The translations under genes were made by a program, and so were the position numbers. This document shows, piece by piece, positions 1-7,465 of a DNA stretch of 34,164 nucleotides (positions within the stretch are counted from its first letter, which is position 1; every line of letters starts with the position of its first letter). The notes under the pieces are model-generated. The model did no database searches. It was given only the letters and a program-made list of their open reading frames with translations, and was not told the origin of the DNA. The stretch is taken from positions 1-34,164 of the forward strand of contig NZ_NAPS01000008.1 in the NCBI RefSeq assembly GCF_004323185.1, written 5' to 3'. This DNA comes from Westiellopsis prolifica IICB1. GTDB lineage: Bacteria > Cyanobacteriota > Cyanobacteriia > Cyanobacteriales > Nostocaceae.

Positions 1-459
1 AAAAAAAGTTATAAAACCCATTATACGATGACCAAGGGTAAAGATAATTCAGTAACTTTTAACTTATGGATAGTCTGTAAATATAGAAAAGGTAAGCGAG
101 GTAAACATGGAGTTGAGTATTTCGCTTATGTTATTTATCAAGTAAAAACTAGTTTATCTTACATACATCAACACTATCGAAAAAGATTTGGAATTGAAAG
201 CAGTTATCGGTTAAAAAATTTATGTCGAATTAGAACCACTAATAAAAAACCAGCGCTTCGATTATTATTCGTTGGCATTTCTTTCCTTTTAGTTAATATT
301 TGGGTTTATCTTCTCTGGTTAAAAATTAGCCTGAATAGAAGAGGTGGAAGGCTCGTTTATCATCAATTATTTGGTCTGAAGCAGATGTTAGCATTCTTGC
401 GTCAAGCTGTTGAACGAAAATATCAAGTTATTCAAGCTGTTTATCTTCCGTCTAGTTAA
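1..459 (+). CDS. Transposase C-terminal part (IS4/ISH3-like), cut by window edge
   Basis: The frame is open from the first base, so the gene begins outside the window; the ATG at 28 is internal. The protein is basic and ends in a pattern typical of the C-terminal part of cyanobacterial DDE transposases of the IS4/ISH3 type. It reads YRKRFGIESSYR, where the E is the likely third catalytic acid, followed by a hydrophobic stretch (LRLLFVGISFLLVNIWVYLL) and a short basic tail. The first two catalytic acids would lie upstream. No terminal inverted repeat could be identified after the stop, so the boundary of the element is unknown. Family assignment is from memory of the motif; confidence in 'transposase' is good, in the exact IS family moderate. 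Confidence 0.75.
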   Translation, partial: KKSYKTHYTMTKGKDNSVTFNLWIVCKYRKGKRGKHGVEYFAYVIYQVKTSLSYIHQHYRKRFGIESSYRLKNLCRIRTTNKKPALRLLFVGISFLLVNIWVYLLWLKISLNRRGGRLVYHQLFGLKQMLAFLRQAVERKYQVIQAVYLPSS

Positions 460-520
460 TATGCTGAAAACAAAACTGTCAACCATTTATAAATGTAACT
501 TATTAATTACTGCACTGTTT

Positions 521-715
521 TTATAAATATGACAACAAAAAGTATCCTATCTTACAAAAATCCGCAGCGATCGCCCTTTCGGGAAAAGTTTGTGATCTAC
601 TGAAATTGATTAAGGCATTTACAAGGGGGGAGATATCATTTTGTACATTGTTTTTTTTATTACTAACTTTTCCGTAATTAGGGTCTAACATTTTGCGTCT
701 TTTTGCTTCACCCAT
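521..715 (-). CDS. Small MGEAKRRK-type protein
   Basis: A 64-residue basic protein beginning MGEAKRRKMLDPNYGK, an N-terminal signature shared by many small uncharacterised cyanobacterial proteins. The start is well placed: GGAG lies on the minus strand about 8 bases upstream. No membrane segment or catalytic motif is visible. One HIP1 octamer (567-574) lies inside the gene. Function unknown; it stands alone between the transposase remnant and a long non-coding stretch. Confidence 0.6.
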   Translation of the reverse strand: MGEAKRRKMLDPNYGKVSNKKNNVQNDISPLVNALINFSRSQTFPERAIAADFCKIGYFLLSYL

Positions 716-1179
716 GTTGTGTTTCTCCTAGCAATAATTAAGGTATATCTGCTTGACTCAAAACTAGAGCCGAATAAGCGTAGATATCGCTTGAGTTAAA
801 TCTATTCAAAACTAGTACGCTTTTTGTAGTTATGCTCTCACTTACAACACTCTAACTAAAATGGTGAGTGAGGCGAGTCCAATAGTTATCAAGCTATTAA
901 TCTCCTTTTTCTAGATTTTTATTTTTGCCTGTTGGCGAAGCGAACCGGAGTGAGAGCCGCGATTAACCTTATTGCCATGTGAAGTTGCTTATTGTCGGCT
1001 CTGACTCGGCAACAGGCTGCGCGGGGGTTCTAGGGGGGATGCGCCGATCCCCCCTGGCAACCAGAATGCTCACTCCAAATTTTTTTGTACTGTACAGAAA
1101 GTATCCGCATAATAAATAGTTAGGCAATCGATACCTTTGCCAGCTGTAATCTACGTTGAATCCAGACCAGGAGGACTCT
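716..1179. other. Gene-free stretch with several dyads
   Basis: No convincing gene. It contains a long-range inverted repeat GCCTGTTG (927-934) / CAACAGGC (1010-1017), a hairpin GGGGGGAT-GCGCCG-ATCCCCCC (1033-1054), and a short dyad TGTAC-T-GTACA (1086-1096) about 85 bases before the DUF4336-like gene. The last could be an operator. The G/C-rich hairpin looks like the dispersed intergenic hairpins of filamentous cyanobacteria. An antisense open frame at 969-1292 runs through these repeats and is judged spurious. Confidence 0.5.
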
Positions 1180-2079
1180 GTGGTACAAAGCTTTCGTCCA
1201 ATCAAGAGCGAACTCAAAAGTGGTCTAGTTGAAGTTGCCTCAAATATCTGGACGATTGAGGCCAAGGAGTGTGTCTGCTTTCGCCCGCCCATGCAACCGC
1301 GCTATCGGTATACGCATCGTGCAGTCGTAATTCGCCTCAACGACAATAGCCTTTTGATTGTCTCTCCAATTCGTCTGACTCCCGACATCCGTGCCGATAT
1401 TGATAGGCTTGGGGTAGTGAAATACCTCGTCTCACCCAATCAGCTACACCACCTACATATGGGAGACTGGAGCCAGGTGTATCCGGATGCCAAACTTTAT
1501 GCATCACCAGGACTAGCTTCAAAGCGCAAGGACTTAACCTTCTACAAAACGCTGTCTACAGATACGCCTGAACCCGAATGGGCTGGTCAGATCGATCAGT
1601 GCATTTTCGGGTCAGGGAACGGATGGTTTGATGAGATTGTCTTTTTCCATTGGGCGTCGCGCACTGTAATCTTTACGGATCTGATCATGGACTTCGACAA
1701 GGCGAAATTTTCGTCGATTTCGCGCGTAACTACTCAGTGGAACCAAATGTATCGACACACGCCGCGTGGAGTGCAGCTAGCGCATATCTTTGACCGCGCA
1801 TGTTTACGTAATTCGCTTAAGAGTGTGCGTGCTTGGGAGGCTGAACATGCAATAGTTGCTCACAGCCCCTGGTTATGTGTGGAAGGGAAGAAACAGGTTG
1901 CAGACTTTTTAGACTCTGCGTTCGATTGGCTGACTCCACAGCCTGTGATTGTCGAAGCCGCAATGAGTATGGTACGGCTGTTAACACTGTTACTAGTTAT
2001 CCTGCCGATTCACGCACTAATTGTGTTGGCTGCCGATATTGTCTATCCACGGCTTGTCAAACAAGATGGAAGCAAGTAA
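1180..2079 (+). CDS. DUF4336-like protein with C-terminal membrane segment
   Basis: A 299-residue protein resembling the DUF4336 family (metallo-beta-lactamase-like fold, function not established). Visible family-like features are SNIWTIEAK near the start, a segment LIVSPIRLTPDI, and NQLHHLHMGDWSQVYPDAKLYASPGL around residues 90-115. The last 35 or so residues contain a hydrophobic segment (VRLLTLLLVILPIHALIVLAA), so the protein may be membrane anchored. The start is GTG at 1180, 5 bases after a perfect AGGAGG (1169-1174); an in-frame TTG at 1156 lacks such a site. Base composition is more G+C-rich than in its neighbours (many cgc, gcg, ctg codons), suggesting separate acquisition. It converges on the relaxase gene with an 18-base gap. 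Confidence 0.7.
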   Translation: MVQSFRPIKSELKSGLVEVASNIWTIEAKECVCFRPPMQPRYRYTHRAVVIRLNDNSLLIVSPIRLTPDIRADIDRLGVVKYLVSPNQLHHLHMGDWSQVYPDAKLYASPGLASKRKDLTFYKTLSTDTPEPEWAGQIDQCIFGSGNGWFDEIVFFHWASRTVIFTDLIMDFDKAKFSSISRVTTQWNQMYRHTPRGVQLAHIFDRACLRNSLKSVRAWEAEHAIVAHSPWLCVEGKKQVADFLDSAFDWLTPQPVIVEAAMSMVRLLTLLLVILPIHALIVLAADIVYPRLVKQDGSK

Positions 2080-2097
2080 GTAAGTTCTCCTTGCAGG

Positions 2098-3330
2098 TCA
2101 TCGACTAAGCCCCCGACTACGGTTTTTCAAAGACCTTTCTTTATCCTGTTGCAGTGAGTCCAATCTGGACTGAATTTTGGGAATGAGTTGCTGAAAGTGC
2201 TGTACTTCTTCAGTCGTCAGTTGGGAGCGCTCAATGGGTTCCCATTGTGATTTTTGCGAGTTATAAGATACCCTCATGAGTTGCACCCTATCGCTGTTTC
2301 TCACCAGAACCAATTGATTTTCATCCCAGTAAGCTGTGTGTTGATTTCCCTCAAATCGATTTGAGTCCACAGCTTTTAAAAGACTAGCGAGGATAGGAGC
2401 TACAGTTTGGATGTGTTCAAGTTGAATTTGTTCTTCTTCAAATTCTGCGTTAGTGTGGTTATTTGAGAGTGATTGTTGGTGAGTCTGGATCTGCTTAACT
2501 GGGTTTGCAAGCAGCTGTAATATAAGCGCATCATCACGTTGTGGTTGGTAGTCAACACTTTTATGTTTTTGGAGTCCTGGAAAGGTGTAAGCCGCACCCA
2601 AATGTGTGCCACTAAAATGTTGTTCATCCAGAGCATAAGAAATGCCCTTTGATTTACCATTGCGTGTTAGTCCGTGTCGAACTTCTACACCATGCTGTTG
2701 TAGTCGTTCAATGAATTGGGGCATAGTTGGTTGGTCAGCTGTGGCGCGGTCAATGAGTTCTTGGAGTCGTTGTTTGATGGTGTGCTGTGGTGGGTTTTCT
2801 CGTTCCCCGCGTTCATACTCTGATTGTTCTCTTTTGATGCGCCGAACTTGTCCAGTGGTGGGTGTTCTTGCAAGTTTATCTCTGCTACCAGCTACTTGCA
2901 CTAGTTCATACTCTTTTTCAAGTTCTCGGAGTACTTTTTCGGAGCGTACATAATCCCAACTATCATGCACTACTTTCCCGGTGTCTAATCTGATGCGACT
3001 GGCAACTATATGAATGTGGTCATCGTCAGTGTTAGCGTGTCTGAAAATGGTAAATTGGTTGCAGTTGAAACCCATCCTCTCCATGTATTTATCAGCTATT
3101 TCACACCATTGGTAATCATCGAGTTTATCGTCCTTCGCAGCTGAGAGTGAGACGTGATAAACTGCTCGTTCGACTTCTGGATTAAGTTGGCGTGAAATTT
3201 TGAATTCTCTGGACAATTCGAGAGCGTTTCTACCGCTCATGTTGCCACCAATTAATCGTGATTCTTGGCTGGATTGCAAATAGTCCAACAGACCTCGAAA
3301 ACCTCTGCCTTTAATCTGCTTCCCAATCAT
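2098..3330 (-). CDS. MOBP-type relaxase (conjugative nickase)
   Basis: A 410-residue relaxase that would nick oriT and stay covalently bound to the 5' end. The likely catalytic Tyr17 lies in RGLLDYL. The metal-binding motif is HANTDDDHIHI with H98, D102, H105 and H107, matching the H-x-x-T-D-x-x-H-x-H pattern of MOBP relaxases such as RP4 TraI. The start is the ATG at 3330, giving MIGKQIKGRGFRG as in the family, with AAAGGA upstream; a TTG two codons earlier is less likely. The gene overlaps the end of the accessory-protein gene by about 20 bases, so the two are co-transcribed. The final 105 or so residues form a separate domain that recurs as a stand-alone gene at 6785-7420. Protein is short compared with RP4 TraI and has no primase or helicase domain. 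Confidence 0.9.
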   Translation of the reverse strand: MIGKQIKGRGFRGLLDYLQSSQESRLIGGNMSGRNALELSREFKISRQLNPEVERAVYHVSLSAAKDDKLDDYQWCEIADKYMERMGFNCNQFTIFRHANTDDDHIHIVASRIRLDTGKVVHDSWDYVRSEKVLRELEKEYELVQVAGSRDKLARTPTTGQVRRIKREQSEYERGERENPPQHTIKQRLQELIDRATADQPTMPQFIERLQQHGVEVRHGLTRNGKSKGISYALDEQHFSGTHLGAAYTFPGLQKHKSVDYQPQRDDALILQLLANPVKQIQTHQQSLSNNHTNAEFEEEQIQLEHIQTVAPILASLLKAVDSNRFEGNQHTAYWDENQLVLVRNSDRVQLMRVSYNSQKSQWEPIERSQLTTEEVQHFQQLIPKIQSRLDSLQQDKERSLKNRSRGLSR

Positions 3331-3721
3331 CCCCAAAATCCTTTGATTCTAAGTCGTCATCGTCATCATCAACATCGACTTGTGCGAGTTGTCGTCTGCA
3401 TTCGTGTAGAAGTTCTAAAAGTTCCTCTAGTAGCTCTTGTTTAGCTGGTGGTGGATATCCCATTTTGATGGCAGTGTTAGATACTCTTGCAAGTTGATTG
3501 AGGTTGTTGCCAATTCGCCCCAATTGAAGGTAAGTAGCGAGTGAGATTTTGCTGATTCTTTTGGGGAGTGGTTTGCTGAAAGTTAAGCGGCGTATTAAAT
3601 CGGCTCCACTCATACCTGCATCTTTAGCTTTCATGCGTAGCCAGTCGAGTTCCAGGTCACTCAATCGGAGGCTGTAAGAATGTGTTCTGAAGTTAGCTTT
3701 AAATTTAATACGTTTGGGCAT
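3311..3721 (-). CDS. MobC/TraJ-like relaxosome accessory protein
   Basis: From the ATG at 3721 the product is 136 residues, beginning MPKRIKFKANFRTHSYSLRLSD. It has an N-terminal ribbon-helix-helix-like portion (LSDLELDWLRMKAKDAGMS) and the MobC-type pattern LGRIGNNLNQLARVSN near the middle, ending in a very acidic tail (VDVDDDDDDLESKDF). Such proteins bind oriT and help the relaxase nick. An in-frame ATG at 3805 would add 28 residues; neither start has a clear Shine-Dalgarno, and the shorter form is chosen because it begins at the recognisable domain. It is the first gene of a two-gene leftward unit with the relaxase. Confidence 0.8.
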   Translation of the reverse strand: MPKRIKFKANFRTHSYSLRLSDLELDWLRMKAKDAGMSGADLIRRLTFSKPLPKRISKISLATYLQLGRIGNNLNQLARVSNTAIKMGYPPPAKQELLEELLELLHECRRQLAQVDVDDDDDDLESKDFGDDWEAD

Positions 3722-3866
3722 AAGTTTTAGGGATTGGGGAAGACGTGGAGAAGGGCTAATGAGGTGACACAGTTTGGTTGCTTGAGTATGTCCCCATTTT
3801 TTCATAGCTGAGTGTCAAAGTTTTTGATAATTGGTGAGGGTAATGATGTAACGTAGTTGGGGGATT

Positions 3867-3997
3867 CACAAGGGGCGCTCCCCTTGTGCCAGCCCTGCCG
3901 TCTTCGCGGAGCGAAGTTTGCCGGAGGCAAAAAGGCATGGCTGGCTCCTAACCCAATTTTGGGCAAGAGTCGGGTCTGGGGGCTGCCCAGTGGGCAG
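3867..3997. repeat. Cluster of five tandem hairpins
   Basis: Read directly: hairpin A is CACAAGGGG-CGCT-CCCCTTGTG (3867-3888). It abuts an outer stem B, CCAGCCCTGCC (3889-3899) with GGCATGGCTGG (3934-3944), one mismatch. B encloses hairpin C CTTCGC-GGA-GCGAAG (3902-3916) and hairpin D TTTGCC-GGA-GGCAAA (3917-3931), which have the same loop. Then come CCCAA-TT-TTGGG (3952-3963) and CTGCCCA-G-TGGGCAG (3983-3997). The B-C-D unit would fold as a three-way junction and resembles the small dyad repeats of heterocystous cyanobacteria. Confidence 0.8.
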
Positions 3998-4061
3998 GAG
4001 AAGACGAGAGAGTGAGAAATAGCGGCAAGATAGTGGGAAATTCGATAATTGTAAATATATT

Positions 4062-4095
4062 TTGCATTATTAAGAGAAAATAGTACATATTTTCT
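4062..4095 (+). promoter_or_regulatory. Promoter with overlapping palindrome before the TraK-like gene
   Basis: A -35-like TTGCAT (4062-4067) is followed after 16 bases by a -10-like TACATA (4084-4089). A perfect dyad AGAAAATA-GTACA-TATTTTCT (4075-4095) overlaps the -10 position, as expected of an operator for autoregulation by one of the oriT-binding proteins. The promoter call is by eye and inferred. Confidence 0.4.
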
Positions 4096-4169
4096 TTAGT
4101 AGTATATATTTCTAACAGAGTTACGGAGGAAATATTAGAATTAACAAATAATTTCACGCGACGATTAGA

Positions 4170-4712
4170 ATGCACCAAGAACAAGATACTGAAAGGATAA
4201 GCAAAGACAAGATTCCAGAAGCGATAAAAGCGTTGAAGGAGTTGAAGTCTAAAGAGTTGCCTGATGTTCCTGCTAAAGAAGCAATTCGTCAGATGCGACG
4301 CTATATTGAGGGTGCTTTAAAAAAGAATTATACCTATGATGAAATATCAGAGCTATTGGCTGGGCTAGATATTCACATTAGTGGCAGTCGGCTGAAATAT
4401 TTATTGGGCGAGGTGAGAAAGAGTACTCGCACTCGCAAGAAAAAGAAAGTTGACCAGTCTTTAGAGACTGATGTTGAGCAGGTTTCAGAGACTGATACTA
4501 ACCAGGGAGAGTCAACCACTATTGACCAGGGGGCTACTGAATCTCAGGAAATAACTGGGGGCGAGTCTGAGAAAAAAGGAAGAAGAAAGTCTCAGTCAGG
4601 ACAATCAGCCAAATCACAGTCACAAGCACAGAGTCAGTCAAAGTCGGAATCGAAGTTACAGGGTGAATCGCATACCTTCAAGCCAAAACTCTATAACCCA
4701 GATGATTTATGA
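4170..4712 (+). CDS. TraK-like oriT-region DNA-binding protein (putative)
   Basis: A 180-residue protein. The N-terminal half has a helical, helix-turn-helix-like segment, YIEGALKKNYTYDEISELLA followed by GLDIHISGSRLKYLL. This pattern of 'flexible helix entry then IS.SRLK' is seen in plasmid mobilisation proteins of the TraK/Mob accessory type. The C-terminal half is low complexity, rich in S, Q, E and K, and probably disordered. The start ATG has no good ribosome site, and an in-frame TAA lies shortly upstream, so it cannot be much longer. Its stop overlaps the ATG of the next gene by four bases (ATGA), so it is coupled to the ParA/TraL-like gene. Role inferred from order (TraK-TraL-TraM of IncP) and the DNA-binding-like segment. 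Confidence 0.55.
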   Translation: MHQEQDTERISKDKIPEAIKALKELKSKELPDVPAKEAIRQMRRYIEGALKKNYTYDEISELLAGLDIHISGSRLKYLLGEVRKSTRTRKKKKVDQSLETDVEQVSETDTNQGESTTIDQGATESQEITGGESEKKGRRKSQSGQSAKSQSQAQSQSKSESKLQGESHTFKPKLYNPDDL

Positions 4713-5470
4713 TCAAAACTCGAACTGCTGTTGAGAAGAAAACCGCTCCATCAGCAGTAAATAAAAGGATTGTGATGTGTACGGGGGATAAAGGGGGGAC
4801 AGGGAAAAGCGTAGTAGCCAGAATTTTGCTCGATATTTACCGAAATCGCAATATCAATTGCATTGCTTATGAGTGTGACGCTTCTAATCCTCAGTTGTGG
4901 AGGCATTACAACAATATTCTGCCTGGGGTAAAAACCCTGAAATTGAATCATCGGGGTGGTGCGGATGCCCTGCAAGATGATTTAAAACTGCTGACTCCTC
5001 AAGTTTCATTGGTTGATTTGCCTGCGGGTGCAGCAGAGTATTTTGAAGAATTGGCAAACGACATCTATTTATTTCAAAATGCCGAGCGTTTAGGCTACCG
5101 AATCACAATGGTAAGTGTGCTGGGCAGAGTCAAGGATTCGGTGGTGCAGTTAAAAAGGCTGTTAGAGTTTTGTGGCAGTCGAGTGGACTATGTGATAGTT
5201 AGGAATCTCTACTGGGGTGCAGAGAATAAGTTTACTCGCTACAACAACTCAAAGGCGCGGCAGGCTGCATTGGGTTTGGGTGCAATAGAGTTGAACCTGC
5301 CGGAGTTGTTTGACGATATTTTTGATTTTATAGATAGTAACGATTTAAGTTTTCGAGAAGCCTTATCACATGAGGCGCTAACTTTAAGCAATCAGTCCAG
5401 GTTGTTTGGGTGGGTGGATAGTTGCGAGAGTGAGTTTTTAAGAGCAGCAGTGCAACTAGGATTTGAGTAA
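4709..5470 (+). CDS. ParA/MinD-like ATPase of the TraL/StbB type
   Basis: A 253-residue P-loop ATPase. The deviant Walker A motif is GDKGGTGKSVVA at residues 27-38, with the signature lysine present (K29 in DKGGTGKS). A Walker A' / switch-like segment follows (YECDASNPQLW, then VSLVDLPAGA). Length and motif order fit the ATPases found next to oriT in IncP (TraL) and IncW (StbB) plasmids, where they affect plasmid stability and transfer rather than classical partition. It is translationally coupled to the preceding gene by an ATGA overlap. A second, different ParA-like gene lies at 19292, so the window carries two ATPases with probably distinct jobs. Confidence 0.75.
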   Translation: MIKTRTAVEKKTAPSAVNKRIVMCTGDKGGTGKSVVARILLDIYRNRNINCIAYECDASNPQLWRHYNNILPGVKTLKLNHRGGADALQDDLKLLTPQVSLVDLPAGAAEYFEELANDIYLFQNAERLGYRITMVSVLGRVKDSVVQLKRLLEFCGSRVDYVIVRNLYWGAENKFTRYNNSKARQAALGLGAIELNLPELFDDIFDFIDSNDLSFREALSHEALTLSNQSRLFGWVDSCESEFLRAAVQLGFE

Positions 5471-5547
5471 ATCTCGCTTATTCTCTAGTTGAAAAACTAC
5501 TTTTCAAATTAAATGTAATCTCTGGATTTTGGTGTTGAGGTTTTAGG

Positions 5548-6486
5548 ATGGCTAATAATGACTTCGCTCAACCATCTCATTTGGATAGATTACTTTCAGA
5601 TAAACCGCCAGAATTTCAAGCGAAGGTGTTGCGATTTGCAGTAGATTCTGGAATGCGTCCAGAAGATCCAGCATTTCGATTGGTGCAGTACATAGGGTAT
5701 CTGGCACAACTGACAGAAACAGCGCCACATGAGTGGAAACAATTATTTAAAAAATTACAATTTGAACTGTCAGAATGGACAGAACTAACAGCACAGCAAT
5801 TAAAAGATGCAGGAGATCAAAGTGAGAAGATCAACAACCTGGCTCAGTCGTGCAATAGGCTGACTACAGCGTTGAACGCATTAGATTTAACCTCGCAACA
5901 ACAGCTGATTCAACTGCAAGCATTGAGTGAAGTATCACCTTCATATAAAAGCTTTGTATCAGAGATACCAACTTTCAAAAAACTGTTGGTGAATTTAAAT
6001 CAAGCGCTCTCCCAGAATCAGACATTGAAAGTGGAGTTAAACCAAGCTCAAATGTCGGAATTGAAAAGGGAGATTTTGGCAGTGTCTGGTAGCAGAGAAT
6101 TGAATCAAATAAGGGGAGAGATAGAGGATTTAGCACGTAATCAAAGATGGTTGATGCAAAAAATAGAACAGTTGGTTAATAAGGAAGATTCAACAGTCAG
6201 CTTGGAGTCGAAGATTGCTTCATTTTGGTCGAGATTATTAAACAGTATTTCACTTAGCATTTGTAGTTTATTTTTGAATTCAAGATTCGTAGTCACGATG
6301 GTGTGTTTTCTAGTTGGCTGCGTGTTGATATTAATGATCAGCAAAGTGGGTTTCCAATTAGCACACTCAGAGTTGGGCAACTTTACCCAACAGCAGATTG
6401 AGCGTATTCATAAGCAGGTGGAGTATACGAACGTAAAATTACAACGAATTGAGAAAAAATTGGGTACAGATCCAAGGCAGAAGTAG
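5548..6486 (+). CDS. Membrane-anchored coiled-coil protein, TraM-like position
   Basis: A 312-residue protein. It starts with DRLLSDKPPEFQAKVLRFAVDSGM, a segment common in uncharacterised plasmid transfer-region proteins of cyanobacteria (DUF6753-like from memory). Residues about 70-215 are Q/E/L-rich and predicted coiled coil. One hydrophobic segment at about 248-270 (FVVTMVCFLVGCVLILMISK) should span the membrane, and a short helical tail follows. A GAGG-containing leader precedes the ATG. It is the third gene of the rightward set, the place of traM in IncP plasmids. It could tether the ATPase or relaxosome to the membrane, but that is inference. Confidence 0.6.
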   Translation: MANNDFAQPSHLDRLLSDKPPEFQAKVLRFAVDSGMRPEDPAFRLVQYIGYLAQLTETAPHEWKQLFKKLQFELSEWTELTAQQLKDAGDQSEKINNLAQSCNRLTTALNALDLTSQQQLIQLQALSEVSPSYKSFVSEIPTFKKLLVNLNQALSQNQTLKVELNQAQMSELKREILAVSGSRELNQIRGEIEDLARNQRWLMQKIEQLVNKEDSTVSLESKIASFWSRLLNSISLSICSLFLNSRFVVTMVCFLVGCVLILMISKVGFQLAHSELGNFTQQQIERIHKQVEYTNVKLQRIEKKLGTDPRQK

Positions 6487-6746
6487 GGGAGGCTGGGAGC
6501 AGGGGAGGCTTCCGGGAGCAGGGGGAGCAGAGGAAGCAGAGGAGTAGGGGAGGCTTCCGGGAGCTTTCTCAGAATGCCCTCCACTCCGGGCAGGTGTTGC
6601 TAGAGAAGCTTCTCTTCCTTTTGGAGCTTCATCCGCAGGTATTGCTGGAGAAGAAAGAGAGTTACTGTTTAATGACTCTTCTCTCCCCCTGCCTCCCCTG
6701 CTCCCTCTGCTCCCTCTGCTCCCTCTGCCCCTTGCCCCTCCTGCCT
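6485..6746. repeat. G/A-rich and C/T-rich tandem tracts in inverted orientation
   Basis: The intergenic region 6487-6784 starts with a purine-rich tract (6485-6564) that includes an exact 19-base direct repeat, AGGGGAGGCTTCCGGGAGC, at 6501-6519 and 6546-6564. It ends with a pyrimidine-rich tract (about 6677-6746) built on three copies of the 9-mer TGCTCCCTC. The two tracts are roughly complementary and could pair across about 110 bases. The antisense open frame 6439-6903 is an artefact of this composition. Such short G/C-skewed repeats are frequent between genes in filamentous cyanobacteria. Confidence 0.7.
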
Positions 6747-6784
6747 CGTTAGAAAAATAGAAATTAAAGAGAGGAGTAAAACGA

Positions 6785-7420
6785 GTGACTGAAGATTCTA
6801 GCAAAGTTGATGAAGCTCTGAACGCAAGTAAGCATTTGGCTCGTACTAGCCTTGAACGGATTAGGTTTAACACTGCGGCAACAGCAGAAGCTATTGAAAA
6901 CATTAATAGAAATCTGGACGCAATTGAGCAGCGTAGGCTTCGTTCGACTCAAAAAGAAAACGAACTTGTTACTGAAGAAGTCGTTGCTTCTGAATTTGTA
7001 TCTGAAGAAGTCGTTGCTTCTAAACTTGTCTGTGAGGAAGTTGTCTCTGAAGAATTTATTACTGAAGAACTCTCTAATACCTCCTTTCAAGTGCAATTTG
7101 AACGTACCCAAACTGTAGCGCCTATTGTTGCTGGAATTTTAAAAGTAGTTGAGAAAAATCGTTTTGAAGGTGATAAGCACACAGTTTATTGGGATGAATT
7201 AGATCAATTGGTATTGGTGAGAAATAGTGATGGGGCGCAACTGATGAAGGCCTCTTATAACTCAGAGAATTCACAATGGGAACCTGTTGAACCCTCACTT
7301 CTTACGAGTGAAGAAGTACAGCACTTTCAGCAACTTATCCCAAAAATTCAGCCTGGATTGCAACACTTGAAAGAGGAAAAAGAAAGGGTTCAAAACCGAA
7401 ATAGTGGGCTGAGTCTATAG
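6785..7420 (+). CDS. Stand-alone relaxase C-terminal domain with coiled-coil N-terminus
   Basis: A 211-residue protein starting at GTG 6785, 8 bases after GAGGAG. Residues about 107-211 (from QTVAPIVAGILK to the end) match the last 105 or so residues of the relaxase at roughly 70% identity by eye, sharing NRFEG, YWDE, QLVLVRNSD, SQWEP and EEVQHFQQLIPKIQ. The relaxase catalytic domain is absent. The N-terminal half is helical (residues 1-60), followed by degenerate repeats of the type SEEVVAS.FV (about 63-98). It lies 3.5 kb from the relaxase on the opposite strand, between the TraM-like and coupling-protein genes. It may compete with or partner the relaxase; this is inference. The domain itself has no function I can name. 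Confidence 0.75.
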   Translation: MTEDSSKVDEALNASKHLARTSLERIRFNTAATAEAIENINRNLDAIEQRRLRSTQKENELVTEEVVASEFVSEEVVASKLVCEEVVSEEFITEELSNTSFQVQFERTQTVAPIVAGILKVVEKNRFEGDKHTVYWDELDQLVLVRNSDGAQLMKASYNSENSQWEPVEPSLLTSEEVQHFQQLIPKIQPGLQHLKEEKERVQNRNSGLSL

Positions 7421-7465
7421 AGTGCATCTCAAGGCTGATGGTACACACAACAGAGGTATTGCAAG

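Larger units (their letters stand above)
3722..4169. other. Divergent intergenic region; candidate oriT
   Basis: This stretch separates the leftward relaxase unit from the rightward TraK/TraL/TraM-like unit, the position oriT occupies in IncP plasmids. The left half (3867-3997) is almost continuous dyads, listed separately. The right half (about 4000-4150) is strongly AT-rich and carries a likely promoter and a palindrome. Assignment as oriT is inferred from gene order only; no nic consensus could be matched with confidence. An antisense open frame at 3948-4184 is judged spurious. Confidence 0.45.

Noticed and set aside
969-1292. 107-codon antisense open frame upstream of the DUF4336-like gene
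   Set aside because: It runs through the intergenic hairpins and into the real gene, with no domain-like features.
3948-4184. 78-codon antisense open frame in the candidate oriT region
   Set aside because: Covers the promoter, palindrome and hairpins; starts inside the TraK-like gene; no recognisable protein features.
6439-6903. 154-codon antisense open frame over the G/A and C/T tracts
   Set aside because: Composition is Ser/Gly/Ala/Pro repeats dictated by the tandem tracts, it overlaps two real genes, and it has no ribosome site.
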